Assembly (NCBI GenBank): GCA_019084245.1
Contig: JAHRFE010000028.1
Location: 310,001 to 374,000 of the forward strand
From: Hoeflea sp.
GTDB taxonomy: Bacteria > Pseudomonadota > Alphaproteobacteria > Rhizobiales > Rhizobiaceae
Reading direction: 5' to 3'
Length of the DNA stretch: 64,000 nucleotides
Positions within the stretch are counted from its first letter, which is position 1. Each line of letters opens with the position of its first letter. The position numbers and the translations under genes are program-made. This document shows positions 44,651 to 54,006 of this stretch, piece after piece. The notes below the pieces were generated by a model. It ran no database searches. It worked only from the letters and a program-made list of their open reading frames with translations, and had not been told where the DNA came from.

Positions 44651-45667
44651 ATGTACAGACGTTTCACACTGGCCGCGGCCACTGCCTTGGCGCTTTTGCC
44701 CGTCAGCACGTTTGCCCAGTCAAATGAACTGGTGCTTTACTGCTCTGTCGGCGAAGAATGGTGCCGGGCGCAATCCGAAGCCTTTTCGCGCGAGACCGGC
44801 ATCAACGTGCTGATGACGCGCAAATCCTCCGGCGAGACTTTTGCCCAGATCAAGGCCGAGGAAGGCCAGCCGCGCGGCGACGTGTGGTGGGGCGGCACCG
44901 GCGACCCGCATCTGCAGGCCGCGCAGGAAGGCCTGACGGAAGAGTACAAGTCGCCGATGCTCGCTGAACTGCAGGCCTGGGCCGTGGGCCAGGCTGAAAC
45001 CTCGGGCTTCCGCACCGTCGGCATTTACGCGGGCGCGCTCGGCTTCGGCTACAACTCGACCCTGGTGACCGAGAACCCGCCAGCCTGTTGGAAAGACCTG
45101 CTGGACGCCCGCTACAAGGAAGACATCCAGGTGGCGAACCCGAATTCCTCGGGCACGTCCTACACCATGCTCGCCACCATGGTGCAGCTGATGGGCGAGG
45201 ATGAAGCCTTTGCCTATCTCAAGGATCTGCACGCCAACATCAACCAGTACACCAAGTCGGGCTCCGCCCCGATCCGTGCAGCGGCCACCGGCGAAAGCGC
45301 CATCGGAATCGTGTTCATGCACGACGCCGTGGCGCAGACCGTCGAAGGCGCGCCGATCGTGACCGTGGCGCCTTGCGAGGGCACAGGCTACGAAGTCGGC
45401 TCGATGTCGCTGATCAAGGGCGGACCGAACCCGGAAGCCGCGAAGGCATGGTACGAGTGGGCTCTGTCCGCCAAGGCTCAGGAAATCGGCGCGACAGCGA
45501 AGAGCTTTCAGGTGCCTTCCAACAGCAATGCCGCCACTCCGCCGGAAGCTCCGAAGCTGGCCGATATCAAGCTGATCGACTATGACTTCGCCAAATACGG
45601 CTCGTCTGAAGTCCGCACTGCCTTGCTCGCCCGCTGGGATGCCGAGATCGGCGCGCTGCCGAAGTGA
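44651..45667 (+). CDS. Iron(III)-type ABC transporter substrate-binding protein
   Basis: 338-residue periplasmic binding protein with a cleaved signal (LAAATALALLPVSTFAQ, cleavage after about residue 22). The mature part (ELVLYCSVGEEWCRAQSEAF start, DVWWGGTGDPH, VANPNSSGTSYTML) resembles the FbpA/AfuA/phosphonate-related family that binds Fe3+ or small anions. It is the first gene of a three-gene ABC operon: binding protein, fused permease, ATPase. The ATG at 44651 is preceded by AAGGGAG. Ferric ion is the family-level guess; 2-aminoethylphosphonate or thiosulfate-like ligands cannot be excluded. Confidence 0.85.
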   Translation: MYRRFTLAAATALALLPVSTFAQSNELVLYCSVGEEWCRAQSEAFSRETGINVLMTRKSSGETFAQIKAEEGQPRGDVWWGGTGDPHLQAAQEGLTEEYKSPMLAELQAWAVGQAETSGFRTVGIYAGALGFGYNSTLVTENPPACWKDLLDARYKEDIQVANPNSSGTSYTMLATMVQLMGEDEAFAYLKDLHANINQYTKSGSAPIRAAATGESAIGIVFMHDAVAQTVEGAPIVTVAPCEGTGYEVGSMSLIKGGPNPEAAKAWYEWALSAKAQEIGATAKSFQVPSNSNAATPPEAPKLADIKLIDYDFAKYGSSEVRTALLARWDAEIGALPK

Positions 45668-47829
45668 TGAAAGCCTTTGAAGGCCGGATCGGCCTCATCT
45701 GGTCCGGCCTTCTGCTGGCCAGCGTTCTGGCCCTGCCCTGGTTCAAGGGCGGGGCCATTGGCGCATCCGCCCTTGCCGAGGGTGTGGCCGGACGGGCCTG
45801 GCTGCTGCCGCTGGTGGCGGTGGCGGTGGCGCTCACAGCATTGACTTTCCTGACCCGCAACTGGCGGGTGCACCAGGCCGCAGCGGCGCTGGTCGGCGCA
45901 GGGCTGGCATGGCTGATCCTGCAGGGGTTCGGTATAGGGCTTCGCGGCCCGGCCCTGCCCGGCATCGAGCTGCTATTTCCGGCCGCCGCCGCCGGGCAGC
46001 CGGGGTTCGGCTGGGGCGCCTGGCTCGCGGGCGTGGCGCTGATCGGCGCGTTGGCGGAAGTGCTTGCCGCGCGCGGCTTCTGCCGGGGCGAGCGGTTCGC
46101 GGCCTTCTCCATTGTCGGCATCGTGGCGGCGCTGACGCTGTTCGTGTTCTTTCCGATCCTGAAACTGATGTCGGCGGCGTTCATCGCACCCGACGGCACG
46201 CTGTCGGCCCTGCCATTTCTGGCGCGGATCACCGCCGCTGACCTGTGGTCCGTCGGCTGCCTGACCGGCGCGGGGCGCTGCGGCGTGGTGATCAACTCGG
46301 TGGTGCTTGGCGTGCTCTCGGCAGCCTTCGCCACGGCGTTGGGGCTGGCGCTGGCGCTCTTGGTGGCGCGCACCGACTTCCGCATGAAACGGGCGCTCCG
46401 GGCGATCTCGATCCTGCCGATCATCACGCCGCCCTTCGTGGTGGGGGTGGCGATCATCGTTCTGTTCGGGCGCACCGGCGTCGTCACCGTCGAGGTGGCC
46501 GAGTGGTTCGGGGTGCGGCCCTCGCGCTGGGTCTATGGTCTGCCCGGCATTCTGATGGCGCAGGTTCTGGCCTTTGCGCCGGTCACCTTCCTGGTGATCC
46601 TGTCGGCGCTGGAGGCGATCAATCCCACGCTGGAGGAAGCCTCGACGACGCTCGGGGCGCGGCCAGTCACCACGTTTCGCACCGTGACCTGGCCCTTGCT
46701 GCGCCCCGCGCTGGCGGCGGCCTTCCTGCTCGCCTTCATCGAAAGCCTAGCCGATTTCGGCAACGCGATCGTGCTGGGCGGCAGCTATGACGTCTTGTCG
46801 ACCAAGATCTTCTTCGCCGTTGTCGGCGCGCAATACGACCTTGGCCAGGCCGCCACCTTGTCGGTCCTGCTGCTGGCGCTGACGGTTGCCGCCTTCTGGG
46901 TGCAGACACGCTGGCTGGGCCGGGCGAGCTATGTCACCGTCACGGGAAAATCCGATGCCGGACTGGTGGCGCCGATGCCGCTGCTGATCAAGTGGGCGGC
47001 GGTGGCGGCCGTGCTGCCCTTCGTCATCTTCACCGCCGGCGTCTATATGATTGTGCTGATCGGCGGCTTCGTCACCGACATTGCCCGGCTCGAGATGTCG
47101 CCGACCTTCGGTCACATCTGGACCGCGTTTTCCTTCGAGGTGGGCGACCGGGGGCTACAGCTGTTCGGCTCGGCCTGGGACAGCATGATCACCACGCTGT
47201 GGGTGTCCGCCCTGTCGGCGCCGCTGACCATGGGCATCGGCATTCTGACCGCCTGGCTGATCGCGCGGCAGGATTTTGCAGGCAAGCGCGCCTTCGAGTT
47301 CGGCACGCTGCTCTCCTTCGCCATCCCTGGCACGGTGGTCGGCGTCAGCTACATTGCCGCCTTCAACGTGCCGCCGATCGACATGACCGGCACCTTGTGG
47401 ATCCTGGTGATCTGCTTCGTGTTCCGCAATCTTCCCGTCGGCATGCGGGCGGGCATCGCAGCACTTGCGCAGATTGACCGCAGCATGGAGGAGGCAAGCC
47501 AGACCATGGGCGCGGGCGGTGGCCGGGTGCTTGCCGACGTGGTGCTGCCGCTGATCCGGCCCGCGATCTTCACGGCGCTGGTCTACTCCTTCGTCACCGC
47601 GATGACGGCGGTTTCGGCGGTGATCTTCCTGGTCTCAGCCCGGCACAACATGGCGACCGCCTATATCATGGGCCGGGTCGAGAATGGCGAATATGCGCTG
47701 GCCATCGCCTATTCCACCGTGCTGATGCTGGTGATGGTGGTCTGCGTCGCATTGATGAACCTTGCCGTTGGACGGCGGAAACTGGGGCGGCGGACGGCGG
47801 TGACGGGGACCGCCCAACCGGCGCAATGA
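45667..47829 (+). CDS. ABC transporter fused permease (FbpB/AfuB type)
   Basis: 720-residue permease of two tandem BPD domains, about 12-14 membrane spans. The conserved EAA loops are EEASTTLGARPVTTFRTVTWPLLRPAL (first half, near residue 325) and EEASQTMGAGGGRVLADVVLPLIRPAI (second half, near 620). The four spans at residues 1-130 are an extra N-terminal membrane block. Its ATG overlaps the upstream TGA; a GTG one codon earlier is also possible. It pairs with the adjacent binding protein and ATPase. Confidence 0.9.
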   Translation: MKAFEGRIGLIWSGLLLASVLALPWFKGGAIGASALAEGVAGRAWLLPLVAVAVALTALTFLTRNWRVHQAAAALVGAGLAWLILQGFGIGLRGPALPGIELLFPAAAAGQPGFGWGAWLAGVALIGALAEVLAARGFCRGERFAAFSIVGIVAALTLFVFFPILKLMSAAFIAPDGTLSALPFLARITAADLWSVGCLTGAGRCGVVINSVVLGVLSAAFATALGLALALLVARTDFRMKRALRAISILPIITPPFVVGVAIIVLFGRTGVVTVEVAEWFGVRPSRWVYGLPGILMAQVLAFAPVTFLVILSALEAINPTLEEASTTLGARPVTTFRTVTWPLLRPALAAAFLLAFIESLADFGNAIVLGGSYDVLSTKIFFAVVGAQYDLGQAATLSVLLLALTVAAFWVQTRWLGRASYVTVTGKSDAGLVAPMPLLIKWAAVAAVLPFVIFTAGVYMIVLIGGFVTDIARLEMSPTFGHIWTAFSFEVGDRGLQLFGSAWDSMITTLWVSALSAPLTMGIGILTAWLIARQDFAGKRAFEFGTLLSFAIPGTVVGVSYIAAFNVPPIDMTGTLWILVICFVFRNLPVGMRAGIAALAQIDRSMEEASQTMGAGGGRVLADVVLPLIRPAIFTALVYSFVTAMTAVSAVIFLVSARHNMATAYIMGRVENGEYALAIAYSTVLMLVMVVCVALMNLAVGRRKLGRRTAVTGTAQPAQ

Positions 47830-47836
47830 GGGTGAC

Positions 47837-48850
47837 ATGACCGAACCAGCCATCGAATTCCGCAGCGTGGTCAAACGCTATGGCGACGCCTCCGCCGTTG
47901 CCGGGATCGACCTTGCCATTGCAAAGGGCGAACTGATGACCTTCCTCGGCCCCTCGGGTTGCGGCAAGACCACATCGCTGCGGCTGATCGCCGGGCTGGA
48001 ACTGCCCACCGAGGGGCAGGTGCTGATCGCCGGGCGGGACGTCAGCCGCGACCCGGCGTCGGCGCGCAATGTCGGCATGGTGTTCCAATCCTATGCGCTG
48101 TTCCCGCATATGAGCGTGCTCGACAATGTCGCCTACGGCCCGGCCATCCGCGGCACGCCGAAGGCACAGGCTCAGGCCCGGGCGCGCGAAATCCTCGACC
48201 AGGTCGGGCTCGCAGGCCTCGAGGCGCGGCTTCCGTCCGAATTGTCCGGCGGCCAGCAGCAGCGCGTGGCGGTGGCCCGCGCCATCGTGCAGCAGCCCGA
48301 TGTGATCCTGTTCGACGAGCCGCTGTCGAATGTCGACGCCAAGCTGCGCCGCAAGGTGCGCGAGGAAATCCGCGCCCTGCAGCGCCGTTTCGACCTCACC
48401 GCTGTCTATGTTACGCATGACCAGGAAGAGGCGCTGGCGGTCTCGGACCGCATCGTGGTGATGGACAGAGGCCGCATCGCCCAGGTGGGTACGCCGGCCG
48501 AGCTCTATGAACGCCCGGCCACGCCCTTCATCGCGAGTTTCATCGGCGACGCGAACCTGATCGAGGGTCAAGTGGTGGAGGGCCGGTTCACAGCGCCGGG
48601 CATGACGCTCGATGTGCCGGGCCAGGACGGACCCGCCACCCTGTCGATCCGGCCCGAGCGGATCACGCTTGCCCCCGGCGGGCCGGACCGGGTGATGACG
48701 GCCACCTATCTGGGCAGCCGCATGGAATACCTGGTCGCGGCGCAGGTCGGCGAGATGCTGGTGTCGCGGCCGATCTTCGAGCCGCGACTGGCCGCAGGCC
48801 AGGACGTGTCGCTGCACATCGCCGCCACGGACGTCTCGCGCGTCGCCTGA
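47837..48850 (+). CDS. ABC transporter ATP-binding protein (FbpC type)
   Basis: 337-residue nucleotide-binding subunit. Walker A GPSGCGKTT (residues 36-44), Q-loop MVFQSYALFPH, ABC signature LSGGQQQRVAVARAI, Walker B VILFDEPLSNVD and the H-loop VTHDQEEA are all present. A TOBE-like C-terminal extension follows, characteristic of Fe3+, sulfate and spermidine/putrescine-type importers. It starts seven bases after the permease stop. Confidence 0.93.
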   Translation: MTEPAIEFRSVVKRYGDASAVAGIDLAIAKGELMTFLGPSGCGKTTSLRLIAGLELPTEGQVLIAGRDVSRDPASARNVGMVFQSYALFPHMSVLDNVAYGPAIRGTPKAQAQARAREILDQVGLAGLEARLPSELSGGQQQRVAVARAIVQQPDVILFDEPLSNVDAKLRRKVREEIRALQRRFDLTAVYVTHDQEEALAVSDRIVVMDRGRIAQVGTPAELYERPATPFIASFIGDANLIEGQVVEGRFTAPGMTLDVPGQDGPATLSIRPERITLAPGGPDRVMTATYLGSRMEYLVAAQVGEMLVSRPIFEPRLAAGQDVSLHIAATDVSRVA

Positions 48851-48893
48851 CCAGCATCCGGGACAGGAAAGGAACAATCCGCCTGCGCCGGAG

Positions 48894-48913
48894 TTGAGGG
48901 ACTAACCCCTCAA
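48894..48913 (+). promoter_or_regulatory. Hairpin overlapping the ribosome site of the DUF305 gene
   Basis: TTGAGGG (48894-48900) pairs perfectly with CCCTCAA (48907-48913) across six bases. The last two bases overlap the AAGGAGG ribosome site (48912-48918) of the gene starting at 48924, so folding could modulate its translation. It may instead be the 3' end of the ABC operon. Confidence 0.4.
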
Positions 48914-48923
48914 GGAGGCAAGC

Positions 48924-49403
48924 ATGCAAAATTCCTATCTCCGTTTCGGCGCGATGATCCTCACCTCGACGGTGGTGATGTTCGGGCTGATGTATCTCAA
49001 CACCTATGAAGCGGGCCATGTCTGGTTCAGCCAGACACGGATGTGGATGGCGCTCTACATGGGCGCAGCGATGGCGGTGGTGATGCTCGGCTTCATGCTT
49101 GGCATGTACACCAGCAAAAAGCTCAATATCGCAATTCTTGCGATTGCCGTGCTGATGTTTTCAGTCTCGCTTTACCTGGTGCGCAGCCAGGACACGGTGG
49201 GCGACGAGGCCTGGATGAAGGCGATGATCCCGCATCATTCGATCGCCATCCTGACCAGTTCCCGCGCCAATCTCTCCGACCCGAGGGTGCGCGATCTGGC
49301 CGACGAGATCATCGAGGCGCAGCGCCGGGAGATCGCCGAAATGGAAGCGCTGATCGCCGATCTGAACGGCGACCCGGCGGCGTCCGAGATTGACGGCCAG
49401 TAG
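48924..49403 (+). CDS. DUF305 membrane-anchored protein
   Basis: 159-residue protein with three hydrophobic helices (about residues 9-25, 37-57 and 65-84) and a C-terminal DUF305 helical hairpin. The family motif is MIPHHSIAILTSS, with paired histidines (HH) thought to bind a metal, often copper. The strong AAGGAGG site supports the ATG. It precedes a glutaredoxin-MauE fusion by 50 bp, so the two could belong to a metal or redox stress unit; this is inference. Confidence 0.85.
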   Translation: MQNSYLRFGAMILTSTVVMFGLMYLNTYEAGHVWFSQTRMWMALYMGAAMAVVMLGFMLGMYTSKKLNIAILAIAVLMFSVSLYLVRSQDTVGDEAWMKAMIPHHSIAILTSSRANLSDPRVRDLADEIIEAQRREIAEMEALIADLNGDPAASEIDGQ

Positions 49404-49453
49404 GCCAGTCGCGGCGCCTGCCTGCCAACACACTCAATTCGCGAGGAGACATC

Positions 49454-50191
49454 ATGGCTCAGACAGCACAGCTCTACCGGATGGTCACCGACGATCACAT
49501 CTGCCCCTATGGGCTGAAATCAAAGGACCTTCTGGAACGCAAGGGATTCGCAGTCGAGGATCATCCGCTGACAAGCCGCGAGGAAACCGACGCGTTCAAA
49601 AGCAAACACGATGTCGAGACCACGCCGCAGACCTTCATCGACGGCGAGCGGATCGGCGGGTTCGACGCGTTGCAGGACCATTTCGGCGAGGAAAAGCATG
49701 ATCCCGGCGCCACCAGCTACCAGCCGGTGATCGCGATCTTCGCGGTTGCGGCGCTGATGGCGCTGGCTGTGAGCTGGGCGGCATTTGGCACGTTCTTTAC
49801 CGTGCGCACAGCCGAATGGTTCATTGCCATCTCGATGTGCATCCTGGCGATCCAGAAACTCCAGGATCTCGAGTCCTTCCAGATGATGTTCATCACCTAT
49901 GACCTGCTGGCGATGCGGCAATTGCGGTATGCGAAGATCTATCCCTTCGGCGAGGCGCTTGCCGGCGTTCTGATGATCGCAGGCGTGCTGATATGGCTGG
50001 CCGCACCGGTGGCGCTGTTCATCGGCACGATCGGCGCGATCTCGGTGATCAAGGCAGTCTATGTCGACAAGCGCGAGCTCAAATGCGCCTGCGTCGGCGG
50101 CGGCAGCAATGTGCCGCTGGGCTTCATCTCGCTGACCGAAAACCTGATGATGGTGGCGATGGCGATCTGGATGCTCGCCAAGGGGATGTGA
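49454..50191 (+). CDS. Glutaredoxin-MauE membrane fusion protein
   Basis: 245-residue protein joining two redox parts. Residues 1-85 are glutaredoxin-like with the CPYG active site (HICPYGLKSKDLLERKGF) and TTPQTFIDGERIGGFD. Residues about 88-245 form four membrane spans of the MauE/DoxX-like family, with KCACVGGGSNVPLGFISLTEN near 205-225. MauE-type proteins help form disulfides in periplasmic proteins, so a domain that shuttles electrons or thiols across the membrane is plausible. The GAGGAG ribosome site is clear. The exact partner is unknown. Confidence 0.87.
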   Translation: MAQTAQLYRMVTDDHICPYGLKSKDLLERKGFAVEDHPLTSREETDAFKSKHDVETTPQTFIDGERIGGFDALQDHFGEEKHDPGATSYQPVIAIFAVAALMALAVSWAAFGTFFTVRTAEWFIAISMCILAIQKLQDLESFQMMFITYDLLAMRQLRYAKIYPFGEALAGVLMIAGVLIWLAAPVALFIGTIGAISVIKAVYVDKRELKCACVGGGSNVPLGFISLTENLMMVAMAIWMLAKGM

Positions 50192-51046
50192 GCCGCGGTT
50201 CCGACGGAGGTTTCGCCGGACACGCGAAAACACCCGCGCGCGAAGAACTCGCCGTCGGCATCGGGGCAGTTCGGAGTCCGATCTGAAACCGGACTTGCGG
50301 GGCGCACGGGCGGCTGGCCCGTGAGGAATGGATGAGTTGGCTTGGCGCAGCACCCCGCGCCCCGCCGGTGAGGGAAACCCGCACCTTCCGGGCGCGGACC
50401 GGCTCTCCTTCCTGCGAAACCAGACGCGAGCCCTGGCGGTTTCGTTTCGTTCGGCCCTTCGGAGGTCGAACACCGCCCTCTCCCATCCGCGTGTGTCAGG
50501 CGCGGCAGGGACTTGGCAGGCCGGCGTTTGCGGTGGCGCCGCAGTCCTGGAGGGGCAGCCCGCCCGGACCAGGATCGCGGATCAAACGCCGCCGGCTGCG
50601 GCCCAAGGGTCTCAGCCGGTTCCGGCCATTCGCGCGAAAAGCCCTTGCCGCAATCCACCACGATCGGGCAGGCCCCCACGCTGACCGGGGACTTCGCTTC
50701 GCAAGCGTCTGGCCCACGGGTACGGCCCCCATGCACCAGACCTCACCGCCTTCCGCCGGCCCGGGCTCCGTCAGCCCCGGCCATCCATTGGAGCGGAAGA
50801 TGCGGCCAGTATCGCATGGCGCAAACAGGTGGGGATAAAAGCAGCGAGAAAATTTTCACGCGAGTGCGGATCGTGCCGGTGAAAGCCCGATTTCCGGGGT
50901 TTGATGCTTGCAGACCGCGGTTGATCCCACTCTCGGCTTCCCCGTTTATATGGGGACATTGCGTGAGCCACATCGGCCAAAACCGGCGAATCCGGTGGAA
51001 CCAAAGCGCTGACCGGGCGTTGATAGGACAATTCAAGGAGAAAACC
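50192..51046. other. Non-coding GC-rich region with multiple strong stems
   Basis: About 850 bp without a gene I can defend, although all three minus frames and two plus frames stay open in parts, which indicates base composition rather than coding. Perfect or near-perfect stems occur one after another on the plus strand: GCCGGT/ACCGGC (50364-50403), CGAAACC/GGTTTCG (50415-50444), GTTCGGCCC-TTCG-GAGGTCGAAC (50449-50471), TGCGG/CCGCA (50529-50543), TCCTGG/CCAGGA (50545-50574), GTCTGG/CCAGAC (50707-50741) and GGCCCGGGCT/AGCCCCGGCC (50758-50782). The UUCG loop closed by a C-G pair suggests RNA. It is not tmRNA or RNase P as far as I can tell. Confidence 0.55.
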
Positions 51047-51277
51047 ATGCGCAACCGAACCATGATAGCGGCTCTGATCTCGCTGCCCGTCAACGCGGTG
51101 ATCTTCGGCGCCGGCGCCATAACCGTACTGTCGATCCCGGCTCTGGCCGAACAGGCGAAGTATCTGCTGCCGGCGGTGATTGTCGGCGGCTTCCTGGCGA
51201 CCTTCCCCGTCGCCTGGATCCTGGCGCCGCGTTTGCGCGCCCGGTTCAACTATCCCGAGGCACGGCGCAACGCTTGA
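51047..51277 (+). CDS. Small two-helix membrane protein
   Basis: 76-residue protein with two hydrophobic segments at about residues 10-33 and 38-60, ending in the basic tail RARFNYPEARRNA. The start at 51047 is well supported by AAGGAG six bases upstream, inside otherwise non-coding DNA. I do not know its function; short membrane proteins of this form are common in Rhizobiales. It is convergent with the MgtC/DUF4010 gene. Confidence 0.8.
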   Translation: MRNRTMIAALISLPVNAVIFGAGAITVLSIPALAEQAKYLLPAVIVGGFLATFPVAWILAPRLRARFNYPEARRNA

Positions 51278-51317
51278 TGCGCGGCGTGAGCAACAAAGCC
51301 ACATCCAGATCAATGCG

Positions 51318-52589
51318 TCAGGCGCCGAACCAAAGGCTCGCCGCGCCTGCCGCCAGGACCGTGACATAGACCGAGCCAACGCGCAGGCCGAGCCCGACAG
51401 TGCCAGCGACGAAGGCAATGACCCCCTTCACCACGGTGTTCACCGAAACGGCGATGAAAATGGCGAGCATCCCGGTTTCGAGCGCCAGATCCTGTGAGAC
51501 GAGGCGCGCCATCGAAATGGTCAGCGCATCGACATCGGTCAGGCCCGAAAGCGCTGCTGCGGCATAGACGCCGGCTGTCCCGAGCCACGCACGCAAATAA
51601 TAGACCCCGAGGAGTACCACCGACAAAGCTGCGCCGAACAGCAGCGCTGTCTTCAGCTCCAGCGGGTTGGAGATGCCTTTGACCTCGTCTTCGGCCGCAG
51701 GCTTGTCGCCGCTTAGAAGATAGATCAGCGCCGCCCCGATCAGCCCGGTCGCGGCCATCACCGCCATCGGCAGCGCCAGCGGCGCGAGCAAGGCGGGCTC
51801 AAACACCCCGACGAGAACGAGGATGCGCAGGAATGTGATCGCGCCTGCGACGACAATGCCCGCCGCGGCGACGGGAACGAGCGCCGGGCGCTCCCGCGCC
51901 ATCCGCGCCAGCACCAGCGATGTCGAGGTGGAGGAGGCGAGACCGCCGAAAAATCCCGTCATCAGGATGCCGAGGCCGGCGCCTGCCAGCCTGATGCCGA
52001 GATAGCCCAGAAAGGACAGGCCCGCCACCACCACGACCGCCCACCACAGCTGGTAGGGATTGAAGGTTCCGCCGGGCCCAAAACCCTGGTCGGGCAGCAG
52101 CGGCAGGACAACGACGGAGATCAACCCGAGCTTGACCACCGCATCGAGTTCGAGCCTGTCGATCCGCGCCACAAAGCTGTGAAGCCGGGCTTTCATGGTC
52201 AGGAGAAAGGCCGCGACGACTGCGCTTGCCGCGACCGGGGCCATCTCTCCCAGAACCGACGCGGCGCCGAGCGCAAAGGTCAACAACAGCGCGATCTCGG
52301 TGGTCAGGCCGATGTCCTGATCGCCCTTCACCTGCCCATAGTAGCTGACGGCCAGCAGGATGCCGAGGGCTGCCAAACCCACGGCGAGCACGACGGGCGA
52401 TGTGAGGGCTGAAAGCCAGGCGGCCACCCCGCCCAAGAGCGCCGTCAGCGCAAAGGTGCGAATCCCGGCGATCCGCGCGCCCTCGGACTGCTGACGCCCA
52501 TGCCAGCCGCGTTCAAGCCCGAGCAGAAGCCCGATTGCCAGCGCCAGGCCAAGGCGAGCGAAAATCTGTGTTTCATCCATTGCCGCCAT
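51318..52589 (-). CDS. MgtC/SapB-DUF4010 family membrane protein
   Basis: 423-residue protein with about 11-12 membrane helices. The N-terminal MgtC/SapB domain (LALAIGLLLGLERGWHG, GARIAGIRTFALTALLGG) is followed by a DUF4010 domain (LISVVVLPLLPDQ, GILMTGFFGGLASSTSTSLVLARMAR, SGLTDVDALTISMAR). MgtC-like proteins are linked to Mg2+ limitation and virulence in some pathogens; the DUF4010 fusion is uncharacterised. Start options are 52589 and 52580; neither has a clear ribosome site. It is unrelated to its neighbours. Confidence 0.85.
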   Translation of the reverse strand: MAAMDETQIFARLGLALAIGLLLGLERGWHGRQQSEGARIAGIRTFALTALLGGVAAWLSALTSPVVLAVGLAALGILLAVSYYGQVKGDQDIGLTTEIALLLTFALGAASVLGEMAPVAASAVVAAFLLTMKARLHSFVARIDRLELDAVVKLGLISVVVLPLLPDQGFGPGGTFNPYQLWWAVVVVAGLSFLGYLGIRLAGAGLGILMTGFFGGLASSTSTSLVLARMARERPALVPVAAAGIVVAGAITFLRILVLVGVFEPALLAPLALPMAVMAATGLIGAALIYLLSGDKPAAEDEVKGISNPLELKTALLFGAALSVVLLGVYYLRAWLGTAGVYAAAALSGLTDVDALTISMARLVSQDLALETGMLAIFIAVSVNTVVKGVIAFVAGTVGLGLRVGSVYVTVLAAGAASLWFGA

Positions 52590-52908
52590 GATGATTGATT
52601 TCGATTGCGGGCGCCAGAGTGCATGCTGCCGGGTGGCATTGACGATCAACACAGCACTTCAGGAGCGTAATAGAGCTTGATCGGCGCCAGGGATGGCGGC
52701 ACTGTAAGGCGAAAGCGGACCGGCAGGGCTTCGCGGTGGAGATCCAGGCCTGGATCGACACGGCCAGGCGCATACGATGCGTCAAGGCCGCCGTGAATCC
52801 TTGAAATGCATGCACTTCATCGCGCCTTCCAATCGACGGCGACAGGCATGACGATTTGAATTTTCCGACACCGGCGCGGTGCGGGGCCAGAACGGGGACT
52901 GTGTCTTG

Positions 52909-53949
52909 ATGGCACCGACAGATGGGGCGATCAGGCAGGCCGGACCGCGATGGCGCGCGATGCTGGCCGCCATGTTGTTCCTGTCCGCGGCGCTGGCAGG
53001 GTGCGCGACGCCGACGGGGCGGCCGGGCGACGCATTGATTGCCCAGCCTCTGCGCAGCATCGGGCTGGCGCACCATCATGCCAGCCTGGCCCTGGGGCAG
53101 TACAGCCGGAACGCGGGGCCTGCGGCGGAAATCCTGCCTGGCGCTACGGCCAATGTCCGCCGCGCCTGCAGCGGCGACCGGCCTGCGGTAACGTGGCTCG
53201 GCCACTCCTCGGCCATCATCTCCATCGGCGGGCAATGCATCCTCACCGATCCGGTGCTGGAGGCCAACCGATCGCTTGCGAGCCCCCTGCCGAAACGGCT
53301 GGTCGATATTCCCTTCAGCGTCGACGACCTGCCGGACATCGACGCGATCATCCTGTCCCATGGCGACTATGATCATCTTCACATGCCGACGATCGCTGCA
53401 CTGGCGCGCCGGTTTCCGGATATAGCGATCCTTGTCCCTCCGGGCGCAGCCGGCCCGGGGGCGCTCAAACGCTTTGCGCGCGTGGAACAACCGCTTCCGG
53501 GACAAGCGGCCCGGATTGGTGGCCTGACAGTCACCGCCGAGCGTGCCTATCATGCGACCCGACGAAACCTCGCCGCGATCAAGACCGGCCATGCCTTTTC
53601 CTGGGTTGTGTCGGACGGACGCACGAAGGTCCTGTTCATCGGCGACTCGGGCTACGGGCCAGCTTTCAGGGATATCGGCAGATCGCACGGACCGTTCGAT
53701 CTGCTGCTGGTGCCCATCGGCTCCTATGAGCCCAGTGAGCTGGTGGCTGCCATGCACGCCAATCCCGAGGAGGCGGCCCGGATCGCGCGGGATGTGGGTG
53801 CGCGGCTCGCGATCGGCATCCATTGGGGCACCTTCGCGCTGTCGCCGGACCGGCCCGACGAGACCGTGCGCCGGTTCAGGCAGGCGGGCCGCAAGACCGG
53901 CGTGACAACACGGGTGCTGCCGATCGGCGGCACCGTCGTGGTTCCCTGA
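52909..53949 (+). CDS. MBL-fold metallohydrolase, putative lipoprotein
   Basis: 346-residue protein. The N-terminus has a lipobox (LAGC, cysteine at about residue 32), preceded by a hydrophobic stretch MLAAMLFLSAA, so it should be an outer-membrane-anchored or periplasmic lipoprotein. The metallo-beta-lactamase domain has the motif HGDYDHL in ILSHGDYDHLHMP, a variant of the usual HxHxDH with Gly in place of the second His. Related NAPE-PLD/UlaG-type enzymes use HNHYDH. GDSGYGPAF and IGIHWGTF provide later metal-site residues. The start could be any of the in-frame ATGs at 52909 or 52960. Confidence 0.82.
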   Translation: MAPTDGAIRQAGPRWRAMLAAMLFLSAALAGCATPTGRPGDALIAQPLRSIGLAHHHASLALGQYSRNAGPAAEILPGATANVRRACSGDRPAVTWLGHSSAIISIGGQCILTDPVLEANRSLASPLPKRLVDIPFSVDDLPDIDAIILSHGDYDHLHMPTIAALARRFPDIAILVPPGAAGPGALKRFARVEQPLPGQAARIGGLTVTAERAYHATRRNLAAIKTGHAFSWVVSDGRTKVLFIGDSGYGPAFRDIGRSHGPFDLLLVPIGSYEPSELVAAMHANPEEAARIARDVGARLAIGIHWGTFALSPDRPDETVRRFRQAGRKTGVTTRVLPIGGTVVVP

Positions 53950-54006
53950 ACCAGCCCGCCGGTGTAAACCCGGACTCGATCTCCCCTCCTGCCACGGAAT
54001 TCCGTC

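Noticed and set aside
50059-50736. Minus-strand 225-codon and neighbouring open frames in 50.1-50.7 kb
   Set aside because: Several frames are open at once, Arg/Pro/Gly-rich and with no ribosome site; treated as non-coding structured DNA.
52653-52908. Open frames between MgtC/DUF4010 and MBL-fold genes
   Set aside because: No start, ribosome site or family similarity; 256 bp with nothing recognised.
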